Source of the DNA: Propionibacteriales bacterium | Lineage (GTDB): Bacteria > Actinomycetota > Actinomycetes > Propionibacteriales > Propionibacteriaceae | Assembly (NCBI GenBank): GCA_030453285.1 | Contig: JAKDKP010000058.1 | Span: 1-8,986, forward strand | Length of the DNA stretch: 8,986 bases | Reading direction: 5' to 3' | Shown here: positions 1-6,015 of the stretch, one piece after another | How positions within the stretch are numbered: the first letter of the stretch is position 1 | How the letters are laid out: each line of letters begins with the position of its first letter | Translations under genes and position numbers: made by a program | The notes under the pieces: generated by a model | What the model saw: the letters and a program-made list of their open reading frames with translations, nothing else | Database searches by the model: none | Told to the model about the DNA's origin: nothing

Positions 1-1132
1 CGCAGGATCGGTCACGCAGCGCAGTCTGTTCCCGGAACGGACCGGGGTCGTGGCGGTCGTGACCGCGTTCCTGCTGGAGATCGATCACCGGCTTGATGAT
101 CACGTTCATTCCAGGACGACCGCACCACGCGCGGATCTGATCGGCGGTGACGACTGAGCCGGTGGTGCCGCACTCACCTACGAAGGGCTTCGCGGTGGTC
201 GAGTCTGTGACGGCGGCTGCGGCGAGATGGACGTACAGCGTCAGCTCGCGGACCCGCGTGACACGGGGTACGGGCCGGCGCGACCCCACCCCGCCGATGG
301 TCGGCTCCGATCCGGCTGCCTCGGGGATCGACGTCCCGATGTCTTCCTGCGCCTTGGTGGGTAGGGAATCCTGACCGAGCCAGTGGCGGGCCAGGTCACC
401 CAGAGCCATCGCCCGGCGGGCACCGAGTTCACCGGCCGTTCCCGCCGCAGCATGATCGGCGGAGCAGGACTGCAGGGCGGCTTCGAGGTCCAACGCGTCG
501 GGGATCTCCAACTGCCCATCGAGTCGCGCGGTGCCGATCTGTCCGGGACCTCGATGATCAACTCGTACGAAGGGTGCCACGCCTGGATCGCCGTCGGACT
601 CCGGACCGAACAACGCCTCGGCACGCGTGACCATCCGTACCTGAGTCCCGCGACGGATCCGCCGGTTCACCGCTGCGGCCTGGGCGTCCAGCCACTGCAA
701 TGCTGCCGCGCCGAGATGGTGCACGGAGCTCACCAGCTGACGGGCACGAAACGCCGGCATCCGGCACTCCCCGACGAGCGCCCAGGTCCTGGGCAGGTGG
801 TGCCGGAGCAGGAGCGCGTCGAAGATCATCATCCGGCCGGCGTACGTGGTGAGCCCGGCCGCCGCCGCGAACTCAGCCGCCGCCGAAGCCGCCACCTCGG
901 GCACGTGTGCGTCGTCGCCATCACCAATGGATCGCTCACCGTCCCACCAGTCGACGCGAAAGGGATTCTCCGCCGTGGGCGGGTGCAGATCGGCCCAGGC
1001 AGCGGCGGCCGTGAGCAGGTCTGCTTCGGCGCGGGTCCGGGCAAAGGTGCTGTCGGCGACGACCCGCAATACGCGAGTTGGATCAAGATCAACAGTCGGT
1101 GCCAAAGCCTCGTGGTCGGTCAGCGTGGACAT
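1..1132 (-). CDS. DUF222 / 13E12-type HNH endonuclease-like protein (3' end outside window)
   Basis: A continuous minus-strand frame of 377 codons runs from the ATG at 1132 off the left edge with no stop. The start is fixed by an excellent ribosome site (AAGGAGGTGA, 1137-1146). Residues 1-330 are alanine- and arginine-rich and mostly helical, as expected of DUF222. The stretch GMNVIIKPVIDL (341-352), followed by FREQTALRDRSC (366-377), matches the junction where DUF222 proteins pass into the C-terminal HNH domain. The last visible residue, C377, would be the first zinc-type cysteine of that domain, so the catalytic HNH residues cannot be seen. The family is multi-copy in many actinobacteria (REP13E12 in Mycobacterium tuberculosis). 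Its members are annotated as HNH nucleases, but their biological role is poorly known. Nuclease activity here is inferred from family only. No frameshift or internal stop is seen in the visible part. Confidence 0.85.
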   Translation of the reverse strand, partial: MSTLTDHEALAPTVDLDPTRVLRVVADSTFARTRAEADLLTAAAAWADLHPPTAENPFRVDWWDGERSIGDGDDAHVPEVAASAAAEFAAAAGLTTYAGRMMIFDALLLRHHLPRTWALVGECRMPAFRARQLVSSVHHLGAAALQWLDAQAAAVNRRIRRGTQVRMVTRAEALFGPESDGDPGVAPFVRVDHRGPGQIGTARLDGQLEIPDALDLEAALQSCSADHAAAGTAGELGARRAMALGDLARHWLGQDSLPTKAQEDIGTSIPEAAGSEPTIGGVGSRRPVPRVTRVRELTLYVHLAAAAVTDSTTAKPFVGECGTTGSVVTADQIRAWCGRPGMNVIIKPVIDLQQERGHDRHDPGPFREQTALRDRSC

Positions 1133-1136
1133 CGTC

Positions 1137-1146
1137 GTCACCTCCT
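1137..1146 (-). promoter_or_regulatory. Strong Shine-Dalgarno of the DUF222 gene
   Basis: The reverse complement reads AAGGAGGTGA. This is a ten-base perfect complement of the 16S rRNA 3' end, with GGAGG placed 8 bases before the ATG at 1132. It is the strongest ribosome site in the window and settles the start codon. It contrasts with the apparently leaderless genes elsewhere in the window. Confidence 0.8.
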
Positions 1147-1176
1147 TGGATCCGTTCCCTGGTGGGGATGAGGACA

Positions 1177-1182
1177 ATTCTA
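1177..1182 (-). promoter_or_regulatory. Possible -10 box for the DUF222 gene
   Basis: The minus strand reads TAGAAT, five of six matches to TATAAT, about 45 bases before the start codon. This would give a short leader carrying the strong ribosome site. No convincing -35 box lies 16-18 bases upstream; CTGTCA (1194-1199) is too close. The call is weak. Confidence 0.25.
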
Positions 1183-1261
1183 AGGAGGGGGTCTGACAGT
1201 TTCTGATCATGGAGAAGATCTGTGGAGAACTTCGACAATCGGGTTGCGGTCTGTGGATGAT

Positions 1262-1389
1262 CGAGACCCACGGGCGCTTCGACGCGCTCGTCTATTTCGA
1301 CGGCCGCTCCTCGTTCCTCGGCGCTGCTCAATACAGGCCTCGCTTGCTCACGAACGTTGTTTGGGGTCGTCGCCTGCTCAACGAACGTG
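1262..1389 (+). repeat. Degenerate dispersed intergenic repeat, copy 1
   Basis: This lies in the 270-bp gap between the ybdD-like gene and the DUF222 gene, which otherwise holds no gene I can support. It shares modules with 4809-4934. In the same orientation there is GAGACC (1263-1268), CGGGCGCTTCG (1271-1281, an exact 11-mer also at 4863-4873), then two tandem TGCTCA-containing motifs about 30 bp apart: TTGCTCACGAACGTTG at 1344 and CTGCTCAACGAACGTG at 1374. A further module, CTCCTCGTTCCTCGGCGC plus TGCTCAAT (1307-1332), matches 4809-4837 in the opposite orientation. Such GAGACC.../TTGAGCAAG... intergenic sequences resemble short dispersed repeats that I recall from actinobacterial genomes. 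The family assignment is inference; the similarity is seen directly. Confidence 0.55.
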
Positions 1390-1402
1390 CCAAGGCTCGA
1401 CG

Positions 1403-1618
1403 TCAGCAGCAGCGCCCTTCGGGGTGGGCTTCCTGGTGGTCGGTTCGGCTGCGCCAGTACTCGGCGGCGGTCATCGGAGCTCCCTTCCCGTGACTGCGGT
1501 GCCAGGCGAGGTAGCCGTCGTACCGGTCCTCGCCGAGCACCGCCTTCAGGTAGCGCCAACCGGCGCCAAGGCCGACACCGAGGCGTCGGAGGGACCACGA
1601 AGCAGCAGGCGTGCTCAT
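1403..1618 (-). CDS. ybdD: YbdD/YjiX family small protein (DUF466), CstA partner
   Basis: A 71-residue protein. Recognisable family features are the core VLGEDRYDGYLAWHR (27-41), then G-A-P-M-T-x-x-E-Y/F-W/F (46-55), and the terminal GRCC. The E. coli YbdD, about 65 residues long, also ends in two cysteines. There is no signal peptide or membrane helix, so it is probably cytosolic. Genes of this family commonly lie directly after cstA/btsT transporter genes, and YbdD/YjiX is regarded as an accessory factor for uptake by them. Here its ATG overlaps the cstA stop by one base (TGATG at 1616-1620), so translation is very probably coupled. The frame stays open far upstream inside cstA, but only this ATG gives a family-length protein. 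The terminal Cys-Cys is conserved, but its role is unknown to me. Confidence 0.88.
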   Translation of the reverse strand: MSTPAASWSLRRLGVGLGAGWRYLKAVLGEDRYDGYLAWHRSHGKGAPMTAAEYWRSRTDHQEAHPEGRCC

Positions 1619-3873
1619 CAGTGACCACCGCCCGCGGTCAGCTTCTCCGGAGCCCGGCTCTCCCACTCTCCGAGCAGGTCCTTCTCTCGGGGAGTGGGCA
1701 GGAATCCGGCCGGGGCAAAGGTTTCCGAGGTGGTGATGGGTTCCTCGCTGCTGGGTGAGGACACCCCGCGCAGGGTCTTGATCACCGACACCACCGCGGC
1801 GGCGATCACGATCACCGACAACACCACGAACACCACCGACAGTGTGCCCTGGACGGCGGTGTTGCGGACCACGGCCGCCATCGCCTCGGGTGTCTTGGCC
1901 GTACCGAACGATTCCTTGCCGTCGGCGATCGCCTTGCGGAAGGCCGCGTTCTGGGCGAAGTAGCCGACGCCGGGCACGGGGGAGAAGATCTTGTACAGCG
2001 ATCCGGTGACCGTCACCACGGTGGTGAAGGTCAGGGGAACGGCAATGATCCAGAGCCAACGCCGTACGCCGCCCTTGGCCGCGATCGCCAGACACACCGA
2101 CAGCGCGATCGCCGCCAGCAACTGGTTGGCGATACCGAAAAGGGGGAAGAAGGTGTTGATGCCGCCGAGGGGATCGGTCACGCCGAGGACGAGGATGGCG
2201 CCCCATCCGAGCACCATGATCGCGGTGCACACCCACGATCCGATCTTCCATGAGGTGTCACGAAAACGGGGCAGGAAGTTGCCGAGCGATTCCTGCAACT
2301 GGAAGCGCGCCACCCGGGTGCCGGCATCGACGGCGGTCAGGATGAACAGGGCCTCGAACATGATCGCGAAGTGGTACCAGAACGCCGTCAGGCCGGAGTG
2401 CGTCAACTGCTGCATGATCTGCGACAGTCCCAGCGCGAGCGTCGGTGCACCACCGGTACGGGAGATGACCGACTCCTCACCGACGGACTCGGCAGTGGCG
2501 GTGAGCATCTCGGGAGTGACGTTGACCCCAGTCAGTCCTAGCCCGTTCACGAACGCGGCGGCCGTCTCAGGGGTGCCGCCGGTGAGCGAGGCCGGCGAAT
2601 TCATGGCAAAGAAGATGCCGCGGTCGATCGAGAACGCCGCCACCAACGCCATGATCGCGACGAACGACTCCATCAACATGCCGCCGTACCCGATCAGTCG
2701 AGTCTGTCGCTCCTTCTCGACCAGCTTCGGTGTGGTGCCTGAGGCGATCAGCGCGTGGAATCCCGACAGGGCGCCGCAAGCGATGGTGACGAACAGGAAC
2801 GGAAACAACGGTCCCGACCACACCGGCCCGTCGTCCCGACCGGCGAACTCGCTGATCGCCGGTGCGTTGATCATGGCCTTGCCCACCAGCCCGCTGATCA
2901 CGATGGCCACCGCCAGCATCACGATGGTGCCGATCTTCATGAACGTGGAGAGGTAGTCGCGTGGCGCGAGCAACAGCCAGACCGGCAGGACCGCGGCAAT
3001 GAAGCCGTACACGACGATCAACCAGGCAATGGTCAGCTTGTCGAGAGTGAACACCTCGCTGAGCACGGGACTCTGCGACACGAACTGGCCGCCGATGATG
3101 GCGGCCAGCAGCAGCACGAAACCGATGATCGACACCTCGGTCACCTTGCCCGGACGCCAGAACCGCAGATAGCAGCCCATGAACAGCGCAATCGGGATCG
3201 TCATCGCCACGCTGAAAACGCCCCACGGACTCTCGCCCAGCGCGTTCACCACGACCAGCGCCAGGATCGCGACGATGATCAACATGATCAACAGGGTCGC
3301 CAGGATGGCCGCGGTGCCGCCGACCCGGCCCAACTCGTCACGCGCCATCTGGCCGAGCGAACGGCCCTTGCGGCGCATCGAGAAGAACAGCACCAGGTAG
3401 TCCTGGACCGCTCCAGCCAGGATGACCCCGACGATGATCCATACCGTGCCCGGCAGCCAGCCCATCTGCGCGGCCAGGACGGGCCCCACCAGAGGACCGG
3501 CCCCGGCGATCGCGGCGAAGTGGTGCCCGAACAGCACCCGGCGGTCGGTGGGCATGAAGTCCTGCCCGTTCGCCGCGTACTCGGCCGGGGTGGCCCGCCG
3601 ATCATCGGGCTTGGTGATGAACCGTTCGATCACCTTGGAATAGAAGCGGTACGCGATCAGATAGCTGCACACCGCGGCGAACACGAACCAGATCGCGTTG
3701 ATCGACTCTCCGCGAACGATGGCGATCATCGCCCAGGCGACGGCACCGAGCAGACCGATGGCGCCCCACACGATGATCTTCTTCGGTGTCCAGCGGCGGT
3801 GCTCGCTCTCCTGGGCCTCGACAGCAATGGTGGGGGAGGGAAGCTCCCGCGTCTGCGTACCCGACTCCGACAT
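1618..3873 (-). CDS. cstA: Carbon starvation protein CstA family transporter
   Basis: A 751-residue polytopic membrane protein. After a hydrophilic N-terminus (1-31), hydrophobic helices begin at about 32-53 and 57-78. Family hallmarks are GHHFAAIAGAGPLVGP (116-131) with QMGWLPGTVWI after it, FPFLFVTIACGALSGFHALI (357-376) with ASGTTPK after it, FEALFILTAVDAGTR (506-520), and LFGIANQLLAAIAL (578-591). A soluble C-terminal tail of about 50 residues follows the last helix (about 678-698). E. coli CstA, about 700 residues long, mediates pyruvate and peptide uptake and is induced on carbon limitation; the exact substrate here is inferred. The start at 3873 is supported by AAGGAG (3879-3884), five bases before the ATG. 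The gene leads an operon with the ybdD-like gene. No LytS/LytTR-type sensor or regulator, as in the BtsS/R system, is present in the window. Confidence 0.95.
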   Translation of the reverse strand: MSESGTQTRELPSPTIAVEAQESEHRRWTPKKIIVWGAIGLLGAVAWAMIAIVRGESINAIWFVFAAVCSYLIAYRFYSKVIERFITKPDDRRATPAEYAANGQDFMPTDRRVLFGHHFAAIAGAGPLVGPVLAAQMGWLPGTVWIIVGVILAGAVQDYLVLFFSMRRKGRSLGQMARDELGRVGGTAAILATLLIMLIIVAILALVVVNALGESPWGVFSVAMTIPIALFMGCYLRFWRPGKVTEVSIIGFVLLLAAIIGGQFVSQSPVLSEVFTLDKLTIAWLIVVYGFIAAVLPVWLLLAPRDYLSTFMKIGTIVMLAVAIVISGLVGKAMINAPAISEFAGRDDGPVWSGPLFPFLFVTIACGALSGFHALIASGTTPKLVEKERQTRLIGYGGMLMESFVAIMALVAAFSIDRGIFFAMNSPASLTGGTPETAAAFVNGLGLTGVNVTPEMLTATAESVGEESVISRTGGAPTLALGLSQIMQQLTHSGLTAFWYHFAIMFEALFILTAVDAGTRVARFQLQESLGNFLPRFRDTSWKIGSWVCTAIMVLGWGAILVLGVTDPLGGINTFFPLFGIANQLLAAIALSVCLAIAAKGGVRRWLWIIAVPLTFTTVVTVTGSLYKIFSPVPGVGYFAQNAAFRKAIADGKESFGTAKTPEAMAAVVRNTAVQGTLSVVFVVLSVIVIAAAVVSVIKTLRGVSSPSSEEPITTSETFAPAGFLPTPREKDLLGEWESRAPEKLTAGGGH

Positions 3874-3906
3874 GCCTGCTCCTTCGACCGCACGGTGGTG
3901 AGGCTC

Positions 3907-3934
3907 ACGCTATCGCCGTTGTCGATGCTGTCCA
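3907..3934 (-). promoter_or_regulatory. Candidate cstA-ybdD promoter
   Basis: On the minus strand there is TGGACA (3929-3934; five of six matches to TTGACA), a 16-bp spacer, then TAGCGT (3907-3912). Transcription would start near 3900, giving a leader of roughly 27 bases with the AAGGAG ribosome site. An imperfect direct repeat, TCGATG-N2-GTCC (3922) and TCGATG-N4-GTCC (3951), 29 bp apart, lies over and upstream of the -35 box and could be a regulator site. That last point is speculation. No CRP-like palindrome is evident. Confidence 0.4.
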
Positions 3935-3963
3935 GCCCGATCCCGGTGTCTCGATGGTTTGTC

Positions 3964-3994
3964 CTGACCGTCGGGTGCTCAGGTGACCTAGGCT
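3964..3994 (+). promoter_or_regulatory. Candidate leaderless promoter of the HAD gene
   Basis: CTGACC (3964-3969), a 19-bp spacer, and TAGGCT (3989-3994) lie just before the ATG at 4001. Only six bases separate the -10 box from the start codon, so transcription would begin at or next to the A of ATG. No purine-rich ribosome site fits between them. This is the arrangement of actinobacterial leaderless mRNAs. The -35 is weak and the -10 keeps the T-A-N-N-N-T pattern. Confidence 0.5.
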
Positions 3995-4000
3995 CAACGC

Positions 4001-4813
4001 ATGATCGAGCAGACCGTCTCCGGCTGGCTCACCGACATGGACGGTGTCCTGGTCCACGAGAACGACGCAATCGATGGCTCTGCGGAGTTCATCGCCGAAC
4101 TGCAGCGCCTTGATCTGAAGTACCTGGTGCTGACGAACAATTCGATCTTCACCGCACGCGACCTGCGGGCACGACTGCTGGCCAGCGGAATCGACGTGCC
4201 CGAGCCGCACCTGTGGACCTCGGCGTTGGCAACGGCCCAGTTCCTGGCCGACCAGCGTGCCGGCGGTTCGGCGTACGTGATCGGCGAGGCTGGACTGACC
4301 TCGGCGCTGCATGACATCGGCTTCGTGCTCACCGATCGCGACCCCGACTATGTCGTGCTGGGTGAGACCCGGACGTACTCGTTCACCGCGATCACCCAGG
4401 CGATCCGACTGCTGGAGCGGGGTGCACGATTCATCGCCACCAATCCAGACGCCAGCGGGCCCTCGAGGGACGGTTCACTGCCGGCCACTGGGGCGGTTGC
4501 GGCGCTGATCACCCGCGCCACCGGGGTGGAGCCGTACTACGTCGGCAAGCCCAATCCGCTGATGATGCGGTCGGCGCTGAACAAGATCGACGGGCATTCG
4601 GAATCGACGGTGATGATCGGTGATCGGATGGACACCGACGTACGGTCCGGGCTCGAGGCGGGACTGCGGACGATTCTGGTGATGACGGGTTCGACGACAC
4701 CGGACAAGGTCGACACCTTTCCCTACCGGCCCACCCGGGTGGTCGACTCGATCGCCGATGTGGTCCCCCTGGTCGCCCAACTGGCACGATCGTGCGCAGG
4801 GAACGGTCATTGA
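4001..4813 (+). CDS. HAD-IIA family hydrolase, NagD-like phosphatase
   Basis: A 270-residue soluble protein carrying all four HAD motifs: DMDGVL (12-17; nucleophile D12 and acid D14), VLTNNS (43-48; T45), the lysine of VGKPNP (K183) and IGDRMDTD (206-213). The long insertion between motifs II and III is the C2 cap of subfamily IIA, and the length fits NagD/PNPase-type phosphatases. The family hydrolyses phosphate from small metabolites such as nucleoside monophosphates, sugar phosphates and 2-phosphoglycolate; the substrate here cannot be told. It is transcribed divergently from cstA and convergently to the SDR gene, so it appears to be a single-gene unit. The start at 4001 is supported by the closely placed -10 box and by the motif I position. 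Its stop codon TGA (4811-4813) lies inside the first module of the downstream dispersed repeat, so the repeat abuts the gene exactly. Confidence 0.92.
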   Translation: MIEQTVSGWLTDMDGVLVHENDAIDGSAEFIAELQRLDLKYLVLTNNSIFTARDLRARLLASGIDVPEPHLWTSALATAQFLADQRAGGSAYVIGEAGLTSALHDIGFVLTDRDPDYVVLGETRTYSFTAITQAIRLLERGARFIATNPDASGPSRDGSLPATGAVAALITRATGVEPYYVGKPNPLMMRSALNKIDGHSESTVMIGDRMDTDVRSGLEAGLRTILVMTGSTTPDKVDTFPYRPTRVVDSIADVVPLVAQLARSCAGNGH

Positions 4814-4934
4814 GCAAGCGCGACGAGGGACGAGGAGTGCGTGTTGAGACCGGTCCTGTTGGCGGGCGCTTCGGCGTGTTCGTTCTCACTTGCTCAACGG
4901 CCGTGTGGATAGGGGCCCTTGCTCAACGGGCGTC
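4809..4934 (+). repeat. Degenerate dispersed intergenic repeat, copy 2, with long inverted arms
   Basis: This fills the 130-bp convergent gap between the HAD and SDR genes. The modules in order are ATTGAGCAAGCGCGACGAGG with GACGAGGAG after it (4809-4837), TTGAGACC (4844-4851), CGGGCGCTTCG (4863-4873), TTGCTCAACGGCCGTG (4890) and TTGCTCAACGGGCGTC (4919). The last two are tandem and 29 bp apart. TTGAGCAAG (4810-4818) and CTTGCTCAA (4889-4897) are perfect 9-base inverted arms 70 bases apart, so the RNA could fold back at the end of both converging transcripts. No U-tract follows, so terminator activity is only possible. It overlaps the last codon and stop of the HAD gene. See copy 1 at 1262-1389. 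Confidence 0.55.
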
Positions 4935-4943
4935 CGGGGTGGC

Positions 4944-5753
4944 TCAGCCCCAGCGGCGGAATCCGCCCTCGCTGCTGATCACCTGACCGACCACCCATCG
5001 GCCCTCGTCGCTGACCAGCCACGCGATCAGCCGGGCGGGATCGTCGGGCTCACCGAACCGGCGCAGCGGGAAGCGCGCCCGGATGTCGTCGAGTTGGTCC
5101 GGACGGTCGGTCGTCTCCGGATCGAGGTAGCCGGTGTTCACCGGCCCGGGGTTGACGGTGTTGAGCAGGATGCCACGAGTGACCAGGTCGTCGGCGACCG
5201 AGCTGGTCACCCCGGCCAGCGCCGCCTTGGAGGCGACATAGGCGATTTCCTGGCTCATCGGGCCCGCGACCTGGCCGGACGTCATCCAGATCACCCGGCC
5301 ACCATCCCGCCCGTCGTGTTGGGCCGCGAAGGCCCGGGTCGCCAACAAGGTGGCACGTGCATTGACCTGCCAGTCGCCGTCAAGGGTGTCGACGGTCTGC
5401 TCGGCCAGCGGGCCATCTCCACCGCTGCGCGCATGGTTGCAGACCAGAACGTCAAGGTGTCCGAGTTCACCGACGGCACTGTTGATCATGGTTTCGGCGG
5501 CGTCCGGCTCAGCCAGATCGGTGCTCACATCGACCAGTTGAGCCTCGCCTTGGCGGTGCTCTGCCAGCGCCGCCCGCACCTGATCGAAGGGTTCGGCGCC
5601 CCACGGCTGATCGGCATCGTGGGGGGACCAGTGCTGACAGCACACCGAGGCACCCATGATCAACAGGCGCCGGGCGATGGCGAAGCCGATGCCCCTCGTA
5701 CGTCCGACACCGGTGACCACGGCCGTACGTCCGGCCAGCGTGAGTTCGCTCAT
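4944..5753 (-). CDS. Short-chain dehydrogenase/reductase (SDR family oxidoreductase)
   Basis: A 269-residue soluble Rossmann-fold protein. The N-terminal cofactor loop is TGVGRTRGIG (14-23), two residues longer between glycines than the classical TGxxxGxG. D101 and CNHA (105-108) stand in for the usual D...NAG. The catalytic set is N131, S159 (in WMTSGQ), Y172 and K176 (YVASK). NPGPVNTGYL (201-210) and the C-terminal GQVISSEGG (256-264) are typical of FabG-like enzymes. It should use NAD(H) or NADP(H) to interconvert an alcohol and a ketone; the substrate is unknown. There is no basic residue pattern that settles NADP preference. It is annotated as a single gene: hairpins separate it from the upstream aldo/keto reductase, and the HAD gene converges on it. 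The ATG at 5753 has no clear Shine-Dalgarno but has a -10-like box 7 bases upstream. Confidence 0.9.
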   Translation of the reverse strand: MSELTLAGRTAVVTGVGRTRGIGFAIARRLLIMGASVCCQHWSPHDADQPWGAEPFDQVRAALAEHRQGEAQLVDVSTDLAEPDAAETMINSAVGELGHLDVLVCNHARSGGDGPLAEQTVDTLDGDWQVNARATLLATRAFAAQHDGRDGGRVIWMTSGQVAGPMSQEIAYVASKAALAGVTSSVADDLVTRGILLNTVNPGPVNTGYLDPETTDRPDQLDDIRARFPLRRFGEPDDPARLIAWLVSDEGRWVVGQVISSEGGFRRWG

Positions 5754-5760
5754 GGCGCCG

Positions 5761-5766
5761 ACGCTA
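5761..5766 (-). promoter_or_regulatory. Candidate -10 box for leaderless SDR transcript
   Basis: The minus strand reads TAGCGT followed by seven bases and then the ATG at 5753, the spacing of a leaderless gene. No convincing -35 lies at the right distance; TTGCCG is only 14 bases upstream. No ribosome site is present. The same six-base sequence, TAGCGT, serves as the proposed -10 of cstA. Confidence 0.35.
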
Positions 5767-5818
5767 GCGCGCTGCTACGGCGGCAACCACTGAATTGGGA
5801 GTGCCGGCGGTCTCCACC

Positions 5819-5887
5819 GAAAATCGGCACGTAGGGCGGCACTGCCGTCACCATGCTCCGGCAGTGCGGCTGAGGCTGCCGATTTTC
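5819..5887. terminator. 69-nt nested near-symmetric palindrome, possible bidirectional terminator
   Basis: The outer arms are GAAAATCGGCA (5819-5829) and TGCCGATTTTC (5877-5887), 11 bases and perfectly complementary. The inner arms are GCACTGCCG (5839-5847) and CGGCAGTGC (5859-5867), 9 bases and perfect. A symmetric 9/9 internal loop separates them, and an 11-base apical loop caps the structure. Because the outer arms carry AAAA and TTTT, the transcript in either direction ends the structure with GAUUUUC, a short U-run. It lies in the 262-bp gap between the aldo/keto reductase 3' end and the SDR 5' end. It could end reductase transcription, act as a small structured RNA, or be a binding or mobile repeat unit. 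The structure is certain from the sequence; its role is not. Confidence 0.5.
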
Positions 5888-5929
5888 CGACGATCGGTGC
5901 GGCACCTGACCCGGCGGTGGAAGCGGCAA

Positions 5930-5966
5930 CAGGCCCGCACACCGGTGATTCTGGCGTGCGGGCCTG
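5930..5966. terminator. GC-rich hairpin, probable terminator
   Basis: CAGGCCCGCAC (5930-5940) and GTGCGGGCCTG (5956-5966) form a perfect 11-bp stem with a 15-base loop. On the minus strand it lies about 50 bases beyond the aldo/keto reductase stop, as the second of two stacked hairpins. There is no clear U-tract, which is common for actinobacterial intrinsic terminators. An attenuator or processing site is an alternative. Confidence 0.5.
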
Positions 5967-5980
5967 CGGACTGGCGTGCG

Positions 5981-6009
5981 CTCGCGTACGGGAAGACCTC
6001 GTACGCGAG
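5981..6009 (-). terminator. Hairpin just after the aldo/keto reductase stop
   Basis: CTCGCGTACG (5981-5990) and CGTACGCGAG (6000-6009) form a perfect 10-bp stem with a 9-base loop. It begins six bases after the stop codon (6016-6018) on the minus strand. The position and stem strength suit an intrinsic terminator without a U-tract. Both arms contain the palindrome CGTACG, so each arm is also self-complementary. Confidence 0.6.
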
Positions 6010-6015
6010 AATGAC

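Noticed and set aside
383..1171. A 262-residue plus-strand open frame opposite the DUF222 gene
   Set aside because: No family resemblance. The minus-strand frame has a recognisable DUF222 C-terminus and an excellent ribosome site.
1133..1402. A tRNA or small coding gene in the gap upstream of the DUF222 gene
   Set aside because: No cloverleaf or T-arm consensus and no frame with a ribosome site were found. Recognisable content is limited to the degenerate repeat and a -10-like box.
1619..2251. A long N-terminal extension of the YbdD-like protein within cstA
   Set aside because: The extension is the out-of-frame shadow of cstA. Family length and the TGATG overlap both point to the ATG at 1618.
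2755..4113. A 452-residue plus-strand open frame opposite cstA, extending into the HAD gene
   Set aside because: Its D/H/Q/R-rich low-complexity translation is the antisense of a membrane protein, and it overlaps two certain genes.
4890..4934. CRISPR-like tandem repeat of TTGCTCAACGG units spaced 29 bp
   Set aside because: There are only two units with 11-base identity, no further spaced copies and no cas genes. The motif is part of a dispersed intergenic element.
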